64,000 nt of DNA from Tricholoma matsutake. Taxonomy: Eukaryota > Basidiomycota > Agaricomycetes > Agaricales > Tricholomataceae. Shown in pieces: positions 21,804-31,204 of the stretch. The DNA is taken from NCBI GenBank assembly GCA_026075535.2, contig AP026548.1:2542001-2606000 (forward strand), in the 5' to 3' direction. The notes beneath the pieces were generated by a model. That model had not been told where the DNA came from. It did no database searches and saw only the letters and a program-made list of their open reading frames with translations. The translations under genes were made by a program, and so were the position numbers. Position 1 is the stretch's first letter. The number at the start of each line of letters is the position of its first letter.

Positions 21804-22229
21804 TGTAAGGGGACTAGGGGGGTGCCCTGTGTGTTTTTCCTATTTTTTATGTTCGTCCCATATTTTTCCCCACCTCATTTCCTTCTATTCTTCATTTTCT
21901 ATGATTTTTCTGGATTTTATTACTAATTTTCCCTTGCTATCATGTTTGTATATGTTGACACTTTTATATTTAGAGGCGGAGTACCCCTTCCGACACATAC
22001 CCCTTGGTATGATGTCATTCAGCGGCCTTGATCCGCCTATCTCCACCTTTTTCTATTTTTAGGTTATATTTGATTTTTGTCGTCTTCACATATACTGGGC
22101 ATCAGCAAGGGGATCCTTAGAGTTTTCTCTTCGGATTTCCCTTTGCTAGGTGCGCCCCCAATCCCTGTATTATGTAGCATAATTTTAACTTCGGATTTCC
22201 CTTTGCTAGAGGCTTAGGTTGCCCTTATA
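21804..22229 (+). repeat. E2-inner 5' LTR
   Basis: 426 bp, TGTAAGGGGACTAGG to TTGCCCTTATA. It has a TATA-like ACATATAC at 22088-22095 and two copies of TCGGATTTCCCTTTGCTAG (about 22130 and 22191). Confidence 0.95.
22088..22128 (+). promoter_or_regulatory. Probable E2 promoter and transcript start, complementary to the primer site
   Basis: ACATATAC (22088-22095) lies about 28-30 bp before AGAGTTTTCT (22119-22128). That decamer is the exact reverse complement of AGAAAACTCT just inside the LTR (22232-22241). The spacing suits a TATA box and a transcript beginning at the decamer; see the self-priming finding. Confidence 0.5.
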
Positions 22230-22231
22230 GT

Positions 22232-22241
22232 AGAAAACTCT
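22232..22241 (+). other. E2 primer-binding site, candidate for self-priming
   Basis: AGAAAACTCT begins 2 nt after the LTR end. It pairs perfectly with AGAGTTTTCT inside the LTR (22119-22128). I see no match to the usual initiator-tRNA 3' end here. The same pair is present in E2-outer. Confidence 0.5.
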
Positions 22242-22260
22242 CCCCTAAGGCCCGAAAATC

Positions 22261-23514
22261 ACGAATGCGCTGCCCAAGATAGGCAGGTACGGACTGGACG
22301 ACACTTCCCAAAGCTCCACAGAGTCCCTACACACCGTTCCAGATACTCTCGCCTTTATTACGCCGCCATTTTCGCCAAACGCGCTCCCTAGCGACATGGA
22401 CGCATCAGAACGCTTCGACGCGCTTGAAAGCGACGTTTCCGGAATGCGCGCGCAAATCGACTCGCTTAAATCTATGATTGAAAACTTCGTTAGGACCCTC
22501 CAGGCTAACCCTACGACCAATAGTTCCCCCTTTACGACTCCAAGTGCACCCAACAACGACGTTTTGCCAAACGCGTCCACTAAGGAACGTGCCCAGATCA
22601 AACTGTCCCCCCCTGCCGAATTTAATGGTGCACGTGCGCAGGGACATGCATTCCTTAATTCCTGTGAGTTATACATTAGTCTCCAGTCACATCAATTTGT
22701 CGATGAGGCTGCAAAAGTTTATTGGGCCTTCACATACATGAAATCTGAATGCGCCTATCTCTATGTGGACCATATCCTACGTCAAACTAAAGAACTCGGT
22801 TCTCTACCTTTCTCCACTTGGGGTGACTTTCGAGCTGAGTTCATACGCCACTTCTGCCCCCTCAATGAACGCCACTGAGCAGTGACACAACTTGAGTCAT
22901 CCGCTTACCACCAGGGATGTAGATCTGTGGATGACTATATCGATGAGTTCAAGGATTTGGTGGACATGGCAGGATATGGGAGTGGGTTACCAGTGGTGGT
23001 GAAGTTCCGATGGGGGCTCAACCGAGAAATTCAGGACCAGATTGCACAGATGTTGGAAGGGCGCCCAGCGGACGATGATATCCTTGCTTGGTATGAAGCT
23101 GCTTCACTCTGTGACGAGAACCGACTCACAAATGCGGCATTTAATGCTGCATTCCATGCTCCAACTACCACTCATACACCCTACACCTTCAATCGAAGCC
23201 TTCCCCGCCCTAACCCCATTCCTGTTCGTTAAACTCCCACACCAGCCGTCAATGTCCCGGTACCAATGGATGTTGATGCAGCCTGCAGCCGTGCACGTAA
23301 GTTGGATCTCTGCTACCATTGTGGGGAACCTGGACACAGGGCTGGAGCATGTCCCCATCGTCAGGATATCCACATGCTCACCCCCAAGGGACGAGATGAA
23401 CTCCTGCAAGATTTGTTGGCGCTTGTAGATGTTGAGGAAGCGAAGGATCAAGTTGCAGAGGAGGTTAAGCTGGAAGTTGTAGAGGAGCAGGATTTTCCTA
23501 TTCGCAGCGAGTGA
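22261..23514 (+). pseudogene. E2-inner gag (two nonsense codons)
   Basis: The frame starts at or after 22261, where the outer copy has ATG but this copy has ACG; the first in-frame ATG is 22396 (MDASERFDALES). A coiled-coil-like start is followed by the capsid-type region (IKLSPPAEFNGARAQGHAFL, YWAFTYMKSECAYLY), DDYIDEFKDLVDMAGYGSG, and a zinc knuckle CYHCGEPGHRAGAC (CX2CX4HX4C) near 23311-23352. Stops: TGA at 22876, where the outer copy has CAA, so CGA is the likely parent; and TAA at 23230. It ends at TGA 23512-23514, overlapping the pol frame, which is -1 relative to gag. Product: structural Gag of the virus-like particle. Confidence 0.85.
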
Positions 23515-23519
23515 ATTGT

Positions 23520-26500
23520 ATGCCCTCACTGCCTGTCCATAACTGCTTTGAAGTCTTGTCAGTTGAATCCCCGGAGAATGAATCCATTTCTGTGACTGCT
23601 CCCCTCTCTGACCCTTCGAAGTTGGCTAAAGACGTACCTGCTCTCCCCATCTCTCCTTCTACTCCACGTCCCAAAATTAAATCATGGGAGCGTAAACTAC
23701 CACGCAAGTATATTGTGGCATCCACTCCCTCTGCACATTCCTTAAACCTAGCCATCGAACTGCAGACGACCGACACTGGACAGATACTCGGTGTCTCTGC
23801 GCTCCTGGACTCTGGTGTGACTGGTCTCTTCATTGATTCCCATCTGGTACAACAACATCATCTAAATACTCGCTCACTCTCACGTCCGATACCTGTATAT
23901 AATGTGGATGGATCCCCAAATGAAGCTGGTGCCATCTGAGAGGTTGCAGACCTGGTTCTCCGTTACAAAGATCATAGTGAGCGTGCCCTTTTTGCTGTCA
24001 CTCAATTAGGAAAGCAAAAGGCGATTTTGGGATATCCATGGCTTCGAGACCATAACCTGGAGGTCAACTGGCGCACTGGGGAGGTTACCATGAGCCGATG
24101 TCCATCCCACTGTCGGATGTGTTTCACAGAAGCCAGGCAAGAATGTCGTGGACAGAAGGCGGCAATACGACGAACTCAGAAGTGTCGTGCTGGACCCCTG
24201 CCTATACCTGAAGTGGAATTGGAAGGGGTTCCTGATCTAATGCCGGACTCGGATGATGATGATGAGGACCCAGAGGAAGTGGAGGAGGGTGATCGGATCT
24301 TCTACACTGCGATTCACTCATCGCATGAGGTGTGTGCCACATCGAACATATCCCAACGCCTCGCCGAGGCCTTCCACAAAAACAACACTGCTAAATCCTC
24401 TACTAACTCCTTACTCCCTCATCTCCATGAGTTTGAAGATGTGTTCTCCAAGGAGTCATTCGACTCTCTTCCTGCGCGTAAGCCATGGGATCACGTGATC
24501 GAACTCACCCCTGGTGCAACGCCTTCATTCTGCAAGGTCTATCCTCTCTCTCCAGAAGAACAACGGCAGCTTGACCAGTTCATCGACGAGCACCTGGCCT
24601 CTGGACGTATTCGACCATCGAAGTCACCCATGGCCTCTCCCTTTTTCTTTGTCAAGAAGAAGGATGGCTCACTTCGACCGGTTCAAGACTACAGAAGACT
24701 CAACAACATCACGGTCAAAAATCACTACCCACTACCCCTCATCTCCGAACTCATAAACCAGCTCCATGGAGCCCAATACTTCACCAAGCTCGATGTCCGT
24801 TGGGGCTATAATAATGTGAGGATAAAGGAGGGAGATGAGTGGAAGGCAGCCTTTCGTACCAACCGTGGTCTTTTTGAACTGCTTGTCATGTTCTTTGGCC
24901 TTACTAATAGCCCTGCCACCTTTCAGACCATGATGAACGACATCTTCCATGACCTCATCCTCGAAGGCGTTGTCTGCATCTATCTCGATGACATCCTCAT
25001 CTTCACTCGCATGGTTGAAGAGCACCATCGCATCACGCGCCTCATCCTAGAGCGACTTCGACGGTACAAACTCTACCTTCGTCAGGACAAATGTGAGTTC
25101 AAAAGGACCAAGATTGAGTACCTCGGCCTGATTATCTCAGAGGGTCAAGTGGAGATGGATCCTATCAAGGTAAACGGGGTCACAGCTTGGCCGACGCCCA
25201 CAAACAAGGAGGTGCAGTCTTTCCTGGGCTTCATCAATTTTTATCAGCATTTTATCAAGGATTTCTCACATCATGCACGACCGCTGTTCGACTTGACAGG
25301 AAAGGAGGCATGGAGGTGGGATAATGCACAACAGGAGGCATTCAAAAAGCTTAAGGAGATGGTCACTTCCGCTCCGATCCTTACCTTTGCTGACGATTTG
25401 CGTCCTTTTTGTGTAGAAGCCGACAGTTCTGACTTTGCAACGGGCGCTGTGTTGTCTCAGCAGTCTCCGGAGGACCAGAAGTGGCATCCTGTTGTGTTCT
25501 ACTCCAAAAGCCTTAGTGCTGTAGAGCGAAACTACGAGATCCATGACAAGGAGATGTTGGCGATAATGCGTGCGCTTGAGGAGTGGCGACACTTCCTCGA
25601 GGGTGCCCAACACAAGGTGGAAATTTGGACGGATCACAAGAACCTCGAGTACTTCATGATGGCCAAGAAATTAAACCGTCGTCAAGCTCGTTGGTCCCTG
25701 TATCTATCTAGATTCGACTTCTCCTTGCACCACCGTCCGGGTCGCAGCATGGGGAAGACCGATGCCCTATCCCGACGTGCAGACCATGGGGATGGCAGCG
25801 GTGACAACCAAAACATTGTGCTGTTGCAGCCAGACCTGTTCACCATTTGGGCACTGGAAGGCATCGTACCCCAGGGCAAGGAGCGGGACATTCTACATGA
25901 CATTCGTCGCGCAAACTGTAGCGGTTTACATGAGGATGTTGTCGCCTGAGCTGTTAAAGAACTGAGGAAGGGATCGACCCTTTCCTTACGTGCGGCAGAG
26001 TGGGCTGAAAAGGAGGACTTGTTGTATTTCAGGGATCGCATCTATGTTCCCAATGACCCAGACCTTCGCCGGCGCATCATATCCCAACACCATGACTCAC
26101 AGATTGCTGGCCACCCCGGATGCTGGAAGACCTTGGAGCTCACCTCACGGAACTATTGGTGGCCACAAATGTCACAGCTCATTGGTCAGTATTGTCGCAC
26201 TTGTGACCTTTGCTTATGCACCAAGGTCCCGCGTTGCAAGCCTATTGGTGAGCTACACCCTCTTCCTGTTCCAGAGAGTCATTGGGATGTCATCAGCGTC
26301 GACTTTGTGGTGGAATTGCCAGAGTCAAACGGGTTTGATGCAGTGATGTGCACAGTTGACTCAGTGGGAAAATGCGCTCACTTCATTCCCACTCACACCA
26401 CTGTCAGTGCCCTAGGTGCCGCTCGACTCTACCTCCACCACGTGTGGAAATTACATGGACTTCCTGGTGCCTTCCTCTCAGATTGTGGCCCTCAGTTCAT

Positions 26501-27410
26501 GGCAGAGTTCACTCGTGAGCTGTACCGACTCCTGGGGATCAAACTCCTCGCTTCAACTGCTTATCACCCACAAACTGATGGCCAGACAGAGCGAGTCAAC
26601 CAGGAACTGGAGCAGTACATCCGCCTCTTTGTCAATGAATGCCAGGACGATTGGGATGATCTCCTTCCTTTGGCTGAGTTCGGGTACAACAACCATGTCC
26701 ATGCTTCCACTCAACAGACCCCTTTCCTCTTAGACACTGGATGACATCCACGCATGGGATTTGAACCTCGCCAAACTCCCTCACACATCGAGACAGTGAA
26801 TGAGTTCACAGAATGCATGAGGGATAGCTTGGAGGAGGCAAGGGCAGCCTTAGCAAAGGTGAAGGACGACATGGCGCGATTTTACAACCAACGCCACTCC
26901 CCAACCCCTCAGTACAAGGTTGGTGATCGAGTTTATCTTGACTCCAGTGACATCTCCACTACACGTCCATCCAAGAAACTCGCTCATCGCTTCTTGGGAC
27001 CTTTCCCCATTGTCAAGTGCGTTGGAACACATGCCTATCGTCTACGCCTCCCAGCCTCCATGTCCAGACTCCATCCCGTCTTCCATGTCATCAAATTGCT
27101 TCCAGCTCCCCCAGATCCGTTCCCGGGACGCCATTCACACCCACCACCACCACCTACAGTGATCGAGGGAGAACCCCAATATGAAGTCGAGTCAATCTTG
27201 GACAGCCGTTTGCGTCGAGGAAAACTCCAGTATTTGGTACATTGGAAGGGTTATGGGTATGAGGAGAACTCATGGGTCGAAGAGTCTGACGTAAATGCCC
27301 CTCGGTTAATCAAGGAATTCCACCGACGGCACACTGCTGCACCGCGTCGCATTCAAGTCATGGACTTTGGTCGTATACGATTTCGAATGCATCGGGGCGA
27401 TGCATCTTAG
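23520..27410 (+). pseudogene. E2-inner pol with chromodomain (three nonsense codons)
   Basis: One frame from about 23511 (first ATG 23520) to TAG 27408-27410. Domains: aspartic protease ALLDSGVTGLFID (about 23800), RT with VYPLSPEEQ (24538) and YLDD (24981-24992), RNase H VEADSSDFATG (about 25415), integrase zinc finger (HPGCWKTLEL...CDLC, 26110-26215), catalytic core (DFVVELPES; SDCGPQF; QTERVNQE), and a chromodomain YEVESILDSRLRRGKLQYLV followed by HWKGYGYEENSWV (27180-27290). Stops: TGA 23937 and TGA 25947, both shared with E2-outer, and TGA 26742, where E2-outer has CAA. The chromodomain likely guides integration to particular chromatin, as known for chromoviruses. Confidence 0.9.
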
Positions 27411-27421
27411 AGAGGGGGTGA
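27411..27421 (+). other. E2-inner polypurine tract
   Basis: AGAGGGGGTGA directly precedes the 3' LTR. It is the expected primer site for plus-strand DNA synthesis. The same tract precedes the 3' LTR of E2-outer. Confidence 0.7.
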
Positions 27422-27847
27422 TGTAAGGGGACTAGGGGGGTGCCCTGTGTGTTTTTCCTATTTTTTATGTTCGTCCCATATTTTTCCCCACCTCATTTCC
27501 TTCTATTCTTCATTTTCTATGATTTTTCCGGATTTTATTACTAATTTTCCCTTGCTATCATGTTTGTATATGTTGACACTTTTATATTTAGAGGCGGAGT
27601 ACCCCTTCCGACACATACCCCTTGGTATGATGTCATTCGGCGGCCTTGATCTGCCTATCTCCGCCTTTTTCTATTTTTAGGTTATATTTGATTTTTGTCA
27701 TCTTCACATATACTGGGCATCAGCAAGGGGATCCTTAGAGTTTTCTCTTTGGATTTCCCTTTGCTAGGTGCGCCCCCAATCCCTGTATTATGTAGCATAA
27801 TTTTAACTTCAGATTTCCCTTTGCTAGAGGCTTAGGTTGCCCTTATA
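27422..27847 (+). repeat. E2-inner 3' LTR
   Basis: 426 bp, same length as the 5' LTR, followed by GAATG (27848-27852), the second copy of the target duplication. Confidence 0.95.
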
Positions 27848-27852
27848 GAATG

Positions 27853-28244
27853 CATGCCTATCGTCTATGCCTTCCAGCCTCCATGTCCAGACTCCACCCA
27901 GTCTTCCATGTTGTCAAACTCCTTCCAGCTCCTTCAGATCCATTCCTGGGATGCCATTCACCTCCACCACTGCCACCTACAGTGATCGAGGGAGAACCCC
28001 AGTATGAAGTCGAGTCAATCTTGGACAGCTGGTTGTGTTGAGGAAAACTTTAGTATTTGGTGCATTGAAAGGGTTATGGGTATGAGGAGAACTCATGGGT
28101 TGAAGAGTCCAATGTGAATGTCCCTCGGTTAGTCAAGGAATTCCACCAATGGCACACTGCTGCACTGCATCACATTCAAGTCACTGACTTTGGTTGTATG
28201 CAATTTCGAATGCATCAGGGCGATGCATCTTAGAGAGGGGGTGA
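27853..28244 (+). pseudogene. E2-outer pol, chromodomain end
   Basis: Resumes the outer copy exactly where E2-inner cut it (HAYRLCLPASMSRLHPVFHV), then VESILDSWL, a TGA where the inner copy has CGT/CGA codons, and degenerate chromodomain remains (KGYGYEENSWVEES). A purine tract AGAGAGGGGGTGA precedes the LTR. Confidence 0.85.
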
Positions 28245-28679
28245 TGTAATGGGACTAGGGGGGACCCGGGGGGGTGCCCTGTGTGTTTCTCCTATTCTTT
28301 ATGTTTGTCCTATATTTTTCCTCACTTCATTTCCTTCTATTCTTCATTTTCTATGATTTTTCCTTATTTATTACTAATTTCCCTTTCTATCATGTTTGTG
28401 CATGTTGACAGTTTTATATTTAGAGGCAGAGCACCCCTTCCGACATCTACCTCTTGGTATGATGTCATTCGGCGGCCTTGATCTGCCTATCTCCACCTTT
28501 TCTATTTTTAGATTATTATTTGATTTTTGCAGTCTTCACATATACTGGGCATTGGCAAAGGGATCCTTAGAGTTTTCTCTTTGGATTTCCCTTTGCTAGG
28601 TGTGCCCCCAATCCCTGTAATATGTAGTATAATTTTAACTTTGGATTTCCCTTTGCTAGAGGCTGAGGTTGCCCTTATA
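28245..28679 (+). repeat. E2-outer 3' LTR
   Basis: 435 bp, TGTAATGGGACTAGG to TTGCCCTTATA. It is followed by AAAAT (28680-28684), matching the inverted 5' flank at 16165-16169. Confidence 0.9.
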
Positions 28680-28684
28680 AAAAT

Positions 28685-29606
28685 GACAAGTGTTTATAAG
28701 GAGAAATGACCATATGTACCAGGTAATTCCTTGCCATGCTGTACAAGCAACAGCCCAAATGGCACAATCATGAGTGTTCGAAAGGTCAAGATGTTGACAT
28801 AACACTACCATGTGTTCAAGTGAGACAGGATTGTGTAGTGTTTCAAAGTCCACTTGGCTTGCAGTCTTTTGCAGTCTTTTTAGATTTTAACTGCCTCCTA
28901 CTATCTCAAACAATAAGATAAAATCATGAAAATATTTGAGCAGATAGATCTGGCCAAAGACCAGGGGGTCATCTCTGGAACATAAGGATTCTGGTCAGAA
29001 ATTTAATCATGGATAGAGAAGTGAAAATAATGGGGGGTCCTCTCTTTGACAAAATGATTTCATCCAGTCATTGCTGTGGTACAGACAAACAGCAAAAGAC
29101 CAGACCTTGAAACACTAGGATTGTGTGGGGGTTTTTGTGATGAAGGAGGAGTCAATTTCACGACACCTCATTTGGTACATTTAAGAATTCATCCACCATG
29201 CCAAGGAGCCCCATTGATAGAGTGCCACATCTCAAGGCTGGAAAGCCAAGAAGACACAGTATGTTCAGAGACTGAACTGGCACCTTGATTGGCAATAAAT
29301 AGGCATAATAAAGCTTCACTAGATGGCATTTGCAAGTTCTCGTGTATGTTGTATTTGTTGCAAAACTGTATGAAACAAAGTAAACTGGTGCCATAGTTTT
29401 CATGAGTTTGTTCTTCAATGGAAGTGGAGATAACATCACACCAACAAAGAATAGTTTCAAGAGGAAAAAAGGAAGCTAGATGATGAAGAGAATATATGGA
29501 GAAAGGAGTTTTGCAAAGGAGCATATGGTCATGAGCAAGGACATGTGGATGGAGAGCTGGAGTGGGAGTGCAAAAGTTGAGTACAATCCACATGTTGCAT
29601 CATATC
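28685..29606 (-). pseudogene. Tyrosine recombinase pseudogene, N-terminal half
   Basis: The minus-strand frames give ALHPHVLAHDHMLLCKTPFS, then SIEEQTHENYGTSLLCFIQF, MPSSEALLCLFIAN, HTVSSWLSSLEMWHSINGAP, WHGG (core-binding, SAM-like domain), then KLTPPSSQKPPHNP and, after stops, VSLEHMVVLCQHLDLSNTHD and AIWAVACTAWQG. This is the order seen in Agaricomycete tyrosine-recombinase-like proteins, which are often encoded by Crypton-like elements. The catalytic half follows at 16170-16743 after removing E2-outer. On the upstream side it abuts the E4 remnant at about 29590-29606. Confidence 0.75.
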
Positions 29607-29614
29607 ATCACGTG

Positions 29615-30541
29615 TAGGGTGTGACATGGGTATGGGTAACACCATGGATATCCGGTCACAGGTATGCTCGGGTATGGGTACGGTTCCAGATTGCCATACC
29701 CACGCAACACCATACCCATTTCCATGGTGTTACCAGTATGCTGGTACCGGGATTCCAGTCATGTGAGTCTGTTGATATGCTGATCATAGGTTACACTTTT
29801 GTCTACAATAATGTACATGGCCCATCCAATGCCCCTCCCTTGCCTCAAAAGCGAGACAGAGGTCTCTGCTTCTCTGGTGCCAGCCCCTCCCTCACTTCAA
29901 GAGTGAGATGGAGGGGGTCTTATTGCAGCCCAAACAATGTCTATTGTCATTTGGGCCCTAGGTATTTTTATATATATTTCAATCTTGTTTCTTTCTAACT
30001 AACTTATTTGATCTTTAGGCTCTAATAGCGAGACAACACTGTCAACAGCACCACACCACCACCACTGCTGCGAGCCTCTGCTCACAGGGTGGATAACAAC
30101 AGGGATGGAACCAGCGACAGGTTGGACAACAAGCAGAAAGGGGGCACCGATGACAATGATGGGCACAACCAGTACCGCACAAACAGCACCCCCAACTGCC
30201 GCCATGAGCAACTGCTCATGGGGTGGAAATGGGGTGCAATGAGGATGGGGACGACAAGAAGGCACCCCCCCCTCTTGCTGCAAACATGAGCAGGGGGGTT
30301 TTTTTGTTCTGTTCTCAGTGACGACAGGCCCCCCCCCTCGCTCCAAATGTGAGAAGGGGGCATTCTTATTATGTTTATATATTAGTTTAATGTAATTATA
30401 TTATTAAAATATGTAGTTGAGTCAAAACCCAATGGTGACCCATGATAAATGCCGCACCCCTACCCATGCGGGTACAGTGTTCGCGGGTATGGGTACGGGT
30501 TACAAAAAAATGTACCTGTGGGTTACCCGTGTCACACCATA
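29615..30541 (+). mobile_element. TIR-1: complete hAT-like non-autonomous element (copy D)
   Basis: 927 bp. Ends are TAGGGTGTGACATGGGTA and, inverted, TATGGTGTGACACGGGTA. Flanking 8-bp duplications are ATCACGTG (29607-29614) and ATCACATG (30542-30549), differing by one CpG to CpA change. TAGGG-type ends with 8-bp duplications are typical of hAT transposons. Inside are GGGTATGGGTAACACC subterminal repeats, the hairpin GCCCAAACAATG...CATTTGGGC just before an intron-like segment 29962-30018 (GTATTT, CTAACTAAC, TTTAG), and the palindrome ATGAGCAACTGCTCATGGGG (30204-30223). No transposase is encoded, so mobility would need a partner in trans. It is inserted in the E4 pol remnant. Confidence 0.75.
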
Positions 30542-30549
30542 ATCACATG

Positions 30550-30576
30550 CTTTCATCAACGCCGTCTCTGCTTCTT
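30550..30576 (-). pseudogene. E4 pol, fragment between two insertions
   Basis: The short minus-strand stretch, read together with the duplicated bases on each side, encodes VHEEAETALMKACD. This continues in frame from FVFKMQKVH at 33188 once TIR-2 is removed, and matches the linker after the Gypsy integrase core. It proves that TIR-1 and TIR-2 landed 27-43 bp apart in one gene. Confidence 0.7.
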
Positions 30577-31204
30577 CATGTACCTAAGGTGTGATATGGG
30601 TATGGGTAACACCGTGATGATCTGGTCATGGGTATGCATAGGTATGGGTATGGGTTTGGATTTCTGTGCCCAAGGCAACACCATACCCTTGGTGTCACGG
30701 GTTTATCCAGTACTGGACCTGAGGTCTGATCATAGTCATGTGCTGACTTTGTTGATCAATATTTGATCAATATCAACATCAACTACCTCACACTACCACT
30801 ACCACCACCACCCTCTCCCTCTGGCACCTCTGGGTGACAACCACTACCTTTAGGCAACAACAATGGGCAACATCGGCCTCCTCTAGGCAACAATGGCCAC
30901 CCCTGGGCTACCACAACCACAACTGACCCCCCATCACATACAAGAAATGACACACCACCCACCCCCAGCCTCATGAGCAACTGATTGTTGGGTGGATAGT
31001 GGGTGGAATGATGATGACAACCAGGAGGAGACAGCAACACAAGATGACAACAATGCAGAACAACAACAACAATGAGGAGGGCAGCAGGATGACAATGACA
31101 ATGAGGGCAGGACAACAACAACAACGAGGGCAGGACAACAACAATGATGAGGGCAGGATGACAAGGAGGACCTGAGGACCACCACCGACAGCACCCCTAA
31201 CCGC

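Larger units (their letters stand above)
21804..27847 (+). mobile_element. E2-inner: young, complete Ty3/Gypsy chromovirus
   Basis: 6044 bp with 426-bp LTRs and a perfect 5-bp duplication GAATG (21799-21803 and 27848-27852), inserted in the pol of E2-outer. Order: LTR, primer site, gag, pol (protease, RT, RNase H, integrase, chromodomain), purine tract, LTR. LTR ends are TGTAAGGG and CCCTTATA. The two LTRs differ at 7 positions by my reading, all CpG versus TpG or CpA. Only a few stops break the coding region. Motifs and the possible self-priming site place it near the Tf1/sushi-type fungal chromoviruses. Confidence 0.95.
16744..28679 (+). mobile_element. E2-outer: old Ty3/Gypsy chromovirus, interrupted by E2-inner
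   Basis: The element consists of a 5'-broken LTR (16744-17018, front part inverted at 16068-16164), gag and pol to 21803, then after the 6044-bp E2-inner insertion the chromodomain end (27853-28244) and a 435-bp 3' LTR. The target duplication is AAAAT. It is the same family as E2-inner but far poorer in CpG, with many TG/CA in place of CG. Numerous stops and small deletions are present. Confidence 0.9.

Noticed and set aside
29615..30720. GGGTATGGGTA repeats as telomeric sequence
   Set aside because: The repeats are short, occur at the ends of TAGGG-bordered elements in both orientations, and do not form long TTAGGG arrays.
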